A stretch of DNA of 22,087 nucleotides, taken from positions 1 to 22,087 of the forward strand of contig CAJUMD010000051.1 of assembly GCA_910587275.1 (NCBI GenBank). Reading direction: 5' to 3'. This document shows, in pieces, positions 17,070-22,087 of this stretch (the stretch's first letter is position 1; every line of letters starts with the position of its first letter). The notes beneath the pieces are model-generated. The model was not told the origin of the DNA. It saw nothing but the letters and a program-made list of their open reading frames with translations, and did no database searches. This DNA comes from an uncultured Kineothrix sp. (GTDB lineage Bacteria > Bacillota > Clostridia > Lachnospirales > Lachnospiraceae). The position numbers and the translations under genes are program-made.

Positions 17070-17333
17070 ATGGTAAGCCAAAAGGTAGTTATTAAGAATC
17101 CCACGGGGTTACATCTAAGGCCGGCAGGCATCCTATGTAAAGAGGCCATGCAATTTAAATCATTGATAACATTTACATTCAGGGAGAATACGGCAAATGC
17201 AAAAAGCGTGCTCAGCGTGCTGGGTGCATGTGTAAAGTGCGGTGACGAAGTGGAATTCGTATGTGAAGGCGAAGACGAAGAAGAAGCGTTGAAAGCCTTG
17301 GTTCAGGCGATTGAAAGCGGACTTGGGGAATGA
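17070..17333 (+). CDS. ptsH: HPr family phosphocarrier protein
   Basis: HPr passes phosphate from enzyme I to the sugar-specific enzymes of the phosphotransferase system. It also signals carbon status when phosphorylated on Ser46. The 87-residue product has GLHLRPAG with the active-site His15 and NAKSVLSVLG with Ser46, so both phosphorylation sites are present and it is not a Crh-type protein. The usual G-I-H-A-R pattern is G-L-H-L-R here, and the C-terminus is acidic. A GGAGG site lies about 10 bases before the ATG. No ptsI is adjacent. A terminator 56 bases downstream makes it mostly monocistronic, though readthrough into leuA is possible. The symbol is by family; a paralogue may be the main HPr. 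Confidence 0.85.
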   Translation: MVSQKVVIKNPTGLHLRPAGILCKEAMQFKSLITFTFRENTANAKSVLSVLGACVKCGDEVEFVCEGEDEEEALKALVQAIESGLGE

Positions 17334-17527
17334 CGGTAAACGGCAGCTTTACAATATGATACTTTGCAGGTATGTGGTTCAGACAATGCGCCGGCTCTCG
17401 TGAGCCGGCTTTTGTATGCACACGGACACCCGAAGGAAGGATGCCGGCAGCGCTGACGGGCGCCCGGCGCGCGGAGCAGGGGAATATTTCCCCGTCCGAT
17501 TGTAAAGACAGAAGTGGAGGAAAAGAC
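17334..17527 (+). other. HPr-leuA intergenic leader
   Basis: This 194-base gap holds a strong terminator hairpin (17390-17413), then a GC-rich stretch with a GGGGAA-TAT-TTCCCC hairpin (17479-17493) and the leuA ribosome site GTGGAGG. No T-box motif and no Leu-codon-rich leader peptide were seen. A candidate -10 TATGAT (17355-17360) and a TTTACA (17348-17353) exist, but neither has a good partner box. How leuA is transcribed is therefore unclear. Confidence 0.5.
17390..17413 (+). terminator. intrinsic terminator (or attenuator) between HPr gene and leuA
   Basis: GCCGGCTC (17390-17397) and GAGCCGGC (17402-17409) form a perfect 8-bp GC-rich stem over a four-base loop TCGT, followed by TTTT at 17410-17413. 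It would end the HPr transcript. It may act as a regulated barrier before leuA, since no clear promoter lies between it and leuA. Confidence 0.85.
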
Positions 17528-19210
17528 ATGTTAAATTATGGCAGGTACCGGAAGAATCCGGTATTGGATTACCCGGAGAGAGAATGGCCGGGCAGGGAAA
17601 TCGTAAAAGCGCCGGTATGGTGCAGCGTGGACTTAAGGGACGGGAACCAGGCGTTAATTGATCCCATGGTAGTGGACGAAAAGATAGAGATGTTCCAGTA
17701 CCTGATAAAACTTGGATTTAAGGAAATTGAGATTGGATTTCCGGCAGCCAGTCAGATTGAGTTTGATTTTCTGCGCCAGTTGGTGGACCGGAAGATGATT
17801 CCTGACGATGTCAAGGTACAGGTACTGACACAGTGCAGGGAAGAACTGATTGAAAAGACTTTTGATTCCATCGAGGGCTGTAAGCAGGCAATCGTCCATA
17901 TTTATAATTCCACTTCCACATTGCAGAGGGACGTGGTATTCGGCATGAACCGTGAGGAGATTATTAACATTGCGGTGCAGGGGACAAAGATGGTAAAGGA
18001 GCGTGCGGCGAAATTCCCCGGAAAGATTATCCTGGAATATTCCCCGGAAAGTTTTACCGGAACCGAAATGGACTTTGCGCTGGAAATCTGTACTGCCGTG
18101 CAGGAAACATGGGGGGCGACGAAGGAAAACCCGATTATCATTAACCTGCCGTCTACCGTTGAGATGACCACGCCAAACGTGTACGCCGATCAAATCGAAT
18201 GGATGAACAGGCATTTCAAGAACCGGGAGAGCATTATCTTGAGCGTACATCCCCACAATGACCGGGGAACCGGTGTGGCAAGTGCGGAACAGGCAATGCT
18301 TGCAGGAGCGGAACGTGTGGAAGGAACTTTGTTCGGTAACGGGGAGCGCACGGGGAACGTGGATGTCCTGAACATTGCCTATAACATGTTTTCCCAGGGT
18401 ATTAACCCGGAACTGAACATAGAAAAAATCAATGAAATCATAGAGATTTACGAAAGGTGCTGTAAAATACCGATTCACCCCAGACACCCTTATGCGGGCA
18501 AGCTGGTATTCACCGCCTTTTCCGGCTCCCATCAGGATGCGATTAATAAGGGGGTTAAGGCGATGCGGGAAAGGCAGAGCGAAGTATGGCAGGTACCTTA
18601 CCTTCCGATTGATCCTGCGGATATCGGAAGGCAGTACGAACCCATTGTACGTATTAATTCCCAGTCCGGCAAGGGCGGCGTGGCATTTGTCATGGATACC
18701 TATTTCGGCTTTAAACTGCCAAAGAGTATGCACCGGGAATTTGCCAATGTAATCCAGAAGATTTCGGAGAAACAGGGAGAAGTATCCCCAGACCAGATTA
18801 TGGAACAGTTCCGTATGGAATATTTGGAGCGCAAGGAGCCGCTTCATTTCAGGAAACTGCGTGTGGATGATTTAAGCGATGAAATTACTTCCGAATTTGA
18901 TACGAAAGTCACCGTACTTTACACGGACCACGGGGTGGATATGAGTTTCGAGGCAGTAGGAAACGGCCCCATTGATGCGGTGAAACGCGGTCTGCAGGAG
19001 AAACTGGGTGAGGAAATGAAGATACTCGATTATGAGGAACATGCGCTGCAGAGCGGTTCCAACTCGCAGGCGGCAGCTTACATCCATCTGCTGGATGTGG
19101 ATACCGGAAGCGTGACTTACGGCGTCGGCGTAAGCTCCAATATTACCAGGGCGTCCGTGAGGGCAATTTTCTCGGCTATGAACCGGTTGGGGATTGGCGG
19201 CAGGCAATAA
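17528..19210 (+). CDS. leuA: 2-isopropylmalate synthase
   Basis: LeuA condenses acetyl-CoA with 2-oxoisovalerate, the committed step of leucine synthesis. The 560-residue product is of the longer LeuA2 type (fungal/actinobacterial-like N-terminus, MLNYGRYRKNPVL...). It has the DRE-TIM metal and substrate motif DLRDGNQAL (Arg37, Asp38), the metal-binding HPHNDRGTG with His241 and His243, GTLFGNGERTGNVD, and a C-terminal allosteric domain that binds leucine (from about residue 440, ending GVGVSSNITRASVRAIFSA). ATG 17528 fits the family start and has GTGGAGG upstream. The frame stays open back to 17372 through the terminator hairpin, which I treat as chance. It converges with the DUF3048 gene. 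Confidence 0.95.
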   Translation: MLNYGRYRKNPVLDYPEREWPGREIVKAPVWCSVDLRDGNQALIDPMVVDEKIEMFQYLIKLGFKEIEIGFPAASQIEFDFLRQLVDRKMIPDDVKVQVLTQCREELIEKTFDSIEGCKQAIVHIYNSTSTLQRDVVFGMNREEIINIAVQGTKMVKERAAKFPGKIILEYSPESFTGTEMDFALEICTAVQETWGATKENPIIINLPSTVEMTTPNVYADQIEWMNRHFKNRESIILSVHPHNDRGTGVASAEQAMLAGAERVEGTLFGNGERTGNVDVLNIAYNMFSQGINPELNIEKINEIIEIYERCCKIPIHPRHPYAGKLVFTAFSGSHQDAINKGVKAMRERQSEVWQVPYLPIDPADIGRQYEPIVRINSQSGKGGVAFVMDTYFGFKLPKSMHREFANVIQKISEKQGEVSPDQIMEQFRMEYLERKEPLHFRKLRVDDLSDEITSEFDTKVTVLYTDHGVDMSFEAVGNGPIDAVKRGLQEKLGEEMKILDYEEHALQSGSNSQAAAYIHLLDVDTGSVTYGVGVSSNITRASVRAIFSAMNRLGIGGRQ

Positions 19211-19242
19211 CGGATGCAAGAATGGATAACGGATAAATGAAA

Positions 19243-19278
19243 TGAAATGCCGCGTGAAATTTATCACGCGGCATTTCA
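19243..19278. terminator. bidirectional terminator between leuA and the DUF3048 gene
   Basis: A perfect 15-bp stem (19243-19257 with 19264-19278) closes a six-base loop AATTTA. On the minus strand it is followed by TTTCATTTAT, suiting the DUF3048 gene, which ends at 19300. On the plus strand the T-run is short, but the stem's own TTTC end helps. It serves both convergent genes. Confidence 0.85.
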
Positions 19279-19299
19279 AAATATGCGGGAAAACAATTC

Positions 19300-20505
19300 T
19301 TATTTTTTAGAGGATGATTTATAAGTAGTTCCATCCACATTAAACGTTGAGCCCTGCTTTACAATACAAATCATGGTCTTGCCGGTATTGACTTCCACTT
19401 CGTTTCCGTCATCGTCATAATACTTGGTAGGCTCATAGTCGGAAGACTTTTTCCATGTTACATGGATGCCTTTTCCGTTGGTGAAGAAATATCCGTCCCT
19501 TGTGGTATCATGTACCTGGAAAGCAAGGTAATCTTTTGCATCCCTTACCTCATGGTATGTAAACTGGACAAAGACGTTTTTAAAAGCAAGCTGCTGGTTA
19601 TCGTTTGCAGCGTCCACATCCGGCTTGCCGTACATGGAACGGTAATACAAGCCGTCGGATTCGTTATAGGAAAAAGCGGTTTTGGTAACCGGATAAGCGT
19701 CCGTCATGTTAATTTCTTTTGCGCTGATGGCATCGCTGTATTTTTCCAGTGTATTCGGCTCCTTGCTGGGAGCAAATTTAAAGTGTTCCGCATGGTAGTA
19801 GCCGTCCCGGTAGGTCTTGGAGAATTTGAATTTCTCGATTCCTTTATTGATACCGTTCGCGCTGGCATATGCATTATGGGGTGCTTTCTTATCGGTTGCG
19901 CGGAAGAACGTGTCCGCATATAATCCGTCCGTCCTCTTATCGCCGTATGCGCATCCGGTGATATGGTCGGTATCTTTTTTCTCCACAATATCGTTAATGT
20001 AGAAAGGACCGCCGAAATGGAGATAAATGGCATCCCATTCAAAGGACCAGTATACGAAATAGTCACGGCAGCTTCTTACGTTACCGATACGGTCCAAATC
20101 TTCCCAATCCTTAATGACAGCCATGGTTCTCGTAATACCGCCTTCCACGGGTGCTTCATAAAGGATGTCCGCTTTGGAAATATTATAGTGGGGAAGCGCT
20201 GCGGAGTCGTTGGGAACCATAATGGCAATGGGGCGTGCCTTTTCGATATCGCCGTCAATCCATTCGTTGGTTAAGGTACTCCTGACCATTCCTTCCTGCG
20301 GGGGAGCCTCGTCATCCGTCTGTTGGGGTTCCTCGGTTTGGGGCTCGTCTATGGTCTGCTCTCCTTGAGGCTGTTCATCAGTTCCCGGTAATGATTCAAT
20401 GTCCTGTAATGTGGGTGTAGCAGCTTCTTCATCGTTCTTTCCACAGCCGTACAGTAAAAGTGTGGAGGATAATGCTACGAGAAGAAGTACTTTTAATCGT
20501 TTCAT
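19300..20505 (-). CDS. DUF3048 domain lipoprotein (YerB-like)
   Basis: This is a predicted membrane-anchored lipoprotein facing the outside. From ATG 20505 the product is 401 residues. It has a signal peptide MKRLKVLLLVALSSTLLLYG with lipobox LLYGC and lipidated Cys21. An acidic, Gln/Pro-rich linker follows to about residue 70, then the two-part DUF3048 domain. Typical stretches are RPIAIMVPNDSAALPHYN, ILYEAPVEGGITRTMAV and RIGNVRSCRDYFVYWSFEWD, and a C-terminal part with GKGIHVTWKKSSDYEPTKYY. The function of the family is not settled. An upstream extension to 20628 is open but lacks a signal peptide at its start; GAGGA lies about 7 bases before ATG 20505. A good promoter sits at 20628-20656. 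Confidence 0.88.
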   Translation of the reverse strand: MKRLKVLLLVALSSTLLLYGCGKNDEEAATPTLQDIESLPGTDEQPQGEQTIDEPQTEEPQQTDDEAPPQEGMVRSTLTNEWIDGDIEKARPIAIMVPNDSAALPHYNISKADILYEAPVEGGITRTMAVIKDWEDLDRIGNVRSCRDYFVYWSFEWDAIYLHFGGPFYINDIVEKKDTDHITGCAYGDKRTDGLYADTFFRATDKKAPHNAYASANGINKGIEKFKFSKTYRDGYYHAEHFKFAPSKEPNTLEKYSDAISAKEINMTDAYPVTKTAFSYNESDGLYYRSMYGKPDVDAANDNQQLAFKNVFVQFTYHEVRDAKDYLAFQVHDTTRDGYFFTNGKGIHVTWKKSSDYEPTKYYDDDGNEVEVNTGKTMICIVKQGSTFNVDGTTYKSSSKK

Positions 20506-20627
20506 GTACAATCCTCGCTTTCCTAATTTGCTTGTAAATGTAATTTGTATTGGTGACCCGGCGCTGCGTGTGTCCATGGGTTGGATTTCCAGTTGGAAAG
20601 AGCACCGGTAAAAATTCCACAAACGCA

Positions 20628-20656
20628 ATTATATCACACAAGAAGAACATAGTCAC
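20628..20656 (-). promoter_or_regulatory. sigma-A-type promoter for the DUF3048 gene
   Basis: Read on the minus strand, GTGACT (20656-20651) and a perfect TATAAT (20633-20628) are 17 bases apart. Transcription would start near 20621 and leave a leader of about 115 bases before ATG 20505. Confidence 0.65.
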
Positions 20657-20789
20657 TAGATAAGAAAGGAAAAATTGTAACAAATTTCTTAAGAATTTAT
20701 GATGGAACCATAGATATAATGTGCAAAGGAGGAAAGCTATCACCGGCTGCGGCCGTCATCTATCGGCATCCGTGCTGAATCGGGCTAAA

Positions 20790-20859
20790 CCGGGCAGGGA
20801 GTTCCGCTCCTGGCTTTTGCGTCCGTCCGCACTCACCACGAACCTAACATTTCAGGCTG
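20790..20859 (-). repeat. left copy of inverted flanking repeat
   Basis: Read on the minus strand this 70-base segment matches 21846-21917 at about 60 of 70 aligned positions, including an identical 18-base run TGAGTGCGGACGGACGCA and an identical 13-base run AAGCCAGGAGCGG. Weaker similarity continues outward to about 20874. On the plus strand it can fold into a GC-rich hairpin (GGCAGGGAG...CTCCTGGC) followed by TTTT. Confidence 0.8.
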
Positions 20860-20894
20860 GACTGCTACAAAAATGGCAAAGCGTAACAAATGGA

Positions 20895-20923
20895 TTGACA
20901 ATCTAACGGTTGTTAGATATAAT
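20895..20923 (+). promoter_or_regulatory. consensus sigma-A promoter for the SDR gene
   Basis: TTGACA at 20895-20900 and TATAAT at 20918-20923 are perfect matches with the ideal 17-base spacer. Such a strong promoter usually needs a repressor. A palindrome fills the spacer and a second lies just after the -10 box. Confidence 0.92.
20901..20918 (+). promoter_or_regulatory. operator 1 (palindrome in the promoter spacer)
   Basis: ATCTAAC-GGTT-GTTAGAT is a perfect 7-bp inverted repeat that occupies the whole spacer between -35 and -10 and touches the first base of the -10 box. A bound protein would block RNA polymerase. The layout is like that of TetR-family repressor sites; the family is an inference. 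Confidence 0.8.
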
Positions 20924-20925
20924 AT

Positions 20926-20945
20926 CACCTAACAACTGTTAGGTG
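20926..20945 (+). promoter_or_regulatory. operator 2 (palindrome after the -10 box)
   Basis: CACCTAACA-AC-TGTTAGGTG is a perfect 9-bp inverted repeat with the same core CTAAC-N4-GTTAG as operator 1. The centres of the two sites are 26 bases apart. It spans the expected transcription start near 20930. Confidence 0.8.
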
Positions 20946-20964
20946 AAAATGGAGGGTATATGGT

Positions 20965-21738
20965 ATGGCAAATGTACTGATTGTCGGTGCTAATCAAGGG
21001 ATTGGCTATTATCTTGTGGAAAGGCTGCTGGAATCGGGGAATGCGGTTACGGTACTGGATATTCAAATTAATACTATTGGGATATTAAAAGAAAAGTATC
21101 CAAAGACACTCCTGCCTGTCATTGCGGATGCACGGGACCTTTCCGGTATTGAGAATGGTGTGTTACAGGCAATCCGTCATTTTGGAGATATTGACATTGC
21201 AATCCATAATGCTTGTCTGTGCACTTTTGACAGTGAGCATGACACTGGCTATGAAATATATCAAAATGTCATGGACGTAAATTATTTTGGAGCATTGAGA
21301 TTAAGTAAAACAGTTCTTCCGCATATGAGAAAAGCGAAAAAAGGACGTATTATATTTACAAGTTCGGGTGTAGGCGTTACCGGATTTGCAAACATTTCCC
21401 CATATGCCGCCTCAAAAGGAGCAATGGAATCATTGGCTAAATGTTTGCAAATAGAAAATGAAGAATATGGGATTACTTTCCATTTGTTCCATCCGCCATT
21501 GACAAATACAAAATCAGCATCGGGAATTCCGGTTCCAAAAGAATTTAAGGCAAAAGCAAAAGAAGTCGGATATGGACTGGCTGACCGTATATGGTTAAAA
21601 AAGTTTGTGATTTGTCATTCTGCAATTCAGACAGCACAAATAAAGTTTTCTTACAGGCATCCCCTTTTCATCGGAAAAATGATGACTAAAGCAGCAAAAC
21701 GGGCAATCGAATCGGAAAAATGCGAAGGTGTGCGGTGA
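20965..21738 (+). CDS. short-chain dehydrogenase/reductase (SDR) family oxidoreductase
   Basis: This is an NAD(P)-dependent oxidoreductase of unknown substrate. The 257-residue product has the Rossmann glycine motif GANQGIG at 8-14, Asp32 at the end of the second strand (suggesting NAD(H)), HNAC at 81-84 in place of the usual NNAG, and the catalytic set Asn106, Ser134, Tyr147 and Lys151 (YAASK). The region after the active site (HPPLTNTKSA) and a basic C-terminal tail faintly recall 3-ketodihydrosphingosine-reductase-like SDRs, a weak inference. ATG 20965 lies 8 bases after GGAGGG; ATG 20960 is out of frame. Its DNA is visibly AT-richer than the other genes. It stands alone, tightly controlled by two operators, between two inverted repeats, which suggests acquisition by transfer. 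Confidence 0.88.
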   Translation: MANVLIVGANQGIGYYLVERLLESGNAVTVLDIQINTIGILKEKYPKTLLPVIADARDLSGIENGVLQAIRHFGDIDIAIHNACLCTFDSEHDTGYEIYQNVMDVNYFGALRLSKTVLPHMRKAKKGRIIFTSSGVGVTGFANISPYAASKGAMESLAKCLQIENEEYGITFHLFHPPLTNTKSASGIPVPKEFKAKAKEVGYGLADRIWLKKFVICHSAIQTAQIKFSYRHPLFIGKMMTKAAKRAIESEKCEGVR

Positions 21739-21770
21739 TTGCCGTCTGAAACAGGCACATAAGATAGCAG

Positions 21771-21833
21771 GAAGGGAATGTCCTGCGCGGTTTGCGGCTG
21801 CCGTCCCTGACGGTTCCCCATTCCGTTCTTTTT
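21771..21833 (+). terminator. probable terminator of the SDR gene with long structured loop
   Basis: GAAGGGAATG (21771-21780) can pair with CATTCCGTTC (21819-21828) at nine of ten positions, followed by TTTTT at 21829-21833. The 38-base loop has its own CCGTC-CCT-GACGG hairpin. An alternative hairpin, GCAGGA (21767-21772) with TCCTGC (21781-21786), uses part of the same 5' arm, so the two folds exclude each other. Confidence 0.55.
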
Positions 21834-21845
21834 GGTGTAACCGTT

Positions 21846-21917
21846 CAGCCTGAAATGTTATGTTCGGGGGTGAGTGCGGACGGACGCAGAAGCCAGGAGC
21901 GGCCCCCCCCTGCTCGG
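21846..21917 (+). repeat. right copy of inverted flanking repeat
   Basis: This is the plus-strand partner of the repeat at 20790-20859. Differences are single substitutions, two one-base insertions, and an eight-C run where the other copy has AACTCCC. Similarity fades upstream toward about 21828. Together the two copies enclose the SDR promoter and gene. Confidence 0.8.
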
Positions 21918-22087
21918 CTTGTCCCTGGCTTTTGCTGGTTATCAAAAAATGCAATGCCATATTATAGCATTCCTTTTTCCTCTACCCAGCACGGGAGGGA
22001 GTTTTTTGGGGGGCAGCGGCAGCGGGATTGCCTGTCCCGGATTTTCCGTGCTTCGTTTCCGGCGGGAGTTTCTTAGCAGAATGTGGA

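Larger units (their letters stand above)
20506..20964. other. intergenic region between the DUF3048 gene and the SDR gene
   Basis: This 459-base divergent gap holds, from left to right: the 5' leader of the DUF3048 gene with a small TTTCC-AGTT-GGAAA hairpin at 20586-20599; its minus-strand promoter; an orphan AAAGGAGG at 20725-20732 with no suitable start codon after it; one copy of the flanking repeat (20790-20859); and the SDR promoter with two operators. The open frame at 20721-20906 is not credible as a gene. Confidence 0.6.
21739..22087. other. non-coding region after the SDR gene
   Basis: This 349-base stretch to the window edge has no credible gene. It contains the SDR terminator (21771-21833), the right copy of the flanking repeat (21846-21917), an AAGCCAGG/CCTGGCTT inverted pair around 21890-21931 followed by TTTG, homopolymers (C8 at 21903-21910, and T6 and G6 runs near 22002-22013), and a 7-bp inverted pair AGCACGG (21988-21994) / CCGTGCT (22046-22052). 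The last also occurs in the left intergenic region (CCGTGCT at 20770-20776). Confidence 0.5.

Noticed and set aside
17372..17527. N-terminal extension of LeuA by 52 residues (ATG 17372, or ATG 17441 after GGAAGG)
   Set aside because: The extension would translate through the terminator hairpin and is unlike the family start. ATG 17528 has a well-spaced GTGGAGG and matches the LeuA2 N-terminus.
20790..20859. Possible cobalamin riboswitch: the minus strand holds AAGCCAGGAG followed by CCTGCC, like a B12 box
   Set aside because: The other conserved parts of the cobalamin riboswitch are missing upstream, and neither copy precedes a B12-related gene. The resemblance is limited to about 20 bases.
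20721..20906. 61-codon open frame starting GTG, sharing TFQA-like residues with a minus-strand frame near 21846-21917
   Set aside because: The shared residues come from the nucleotide repeat. The two copies differ by frame-shifting indels and there is no ribosome site before the GTG, so this is non-coding repeat.
21595..21960. 121-codon minus-strand open frame and overlapping 94-codon plus-strand frame (21792-22076)
   Set aside because: They overlap the SDR gene end, the terminator and the repeat, have low-complexity composition, and lack recognisable domains or ribosome sites.

Overview
The window looks like chromosome of a motile, Gram-positive member of the Clostridia, most likely the family Lachnospiraceae. 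The evidence is the gene order (uvrB-uvrA, an mbl-like gene next to flhO/flhP-type flagellar rod genes, comFC followed by a yvyF-like flagellar gene, and cdaA-cdaR-glmM), strong AGGAGG-type ribosome binding sites, a DUF3048 lipoprotein and Firmicutes-type promoters. The species cannot be told from the sequence alone.

Layout on the + strand: nucleotide excision repair (uvrB 118-2124, uvrA 2121-5021); a 225-base gap with a sigma-28-like and a sigma-A-like promoter; a cytoskeleton/flagellar module (mbl-like actin homologue, FlhO/FlgF-type and FlhP/FlgG-type rod proteins, FlgJ-type rod-binding protein) closed by a terminator at 8359-8388; recD2 helicase; comFC; a YvyF-like zinc-binding flagellar-operon protein; two unrecognised membrane proteins; the c-di-AMP/cell-wall set cdaA-cdaR-glmM; an HPr gene with its own promoter; a strong hairpin terminator; and leuA (2-isopropylmalate synthase). 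leuA converges on a minus-strand DUF3048 lipoprotein gene, and the two share a 15-bp bidirectional terminator hairpin.

The right end (about 20.7-22.1 kb) differs in character. A single AT-richer short-chain dehydrogenase/reductase (SDR) gene has a perfect TTGACA-N17-TATAAT promoter carrying two perfect palindromic operators that share the core CTAAC-N4-GTTAG. The cassette is bounded by two copies, in inverted orientation, of a structured repeat of about 70-85 bp. No repressor gene that could bind these operators lies in the window. This is the most likely mobile or accessory element here.

How the parts work together: most genes are housekeeping (DNA repair, DNA uptake and recombination, envelope growth, flagellar rod). 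c-di-AMP synthesis is tied by gene order to peptidoglycan precursor supply (glmM). The sigma-28-like site suggests that the actin homologue and rod genes are partly under the flagellar regulon. No RNA genes, CRISPR arrays, transposase genes or prophage genes were seen.
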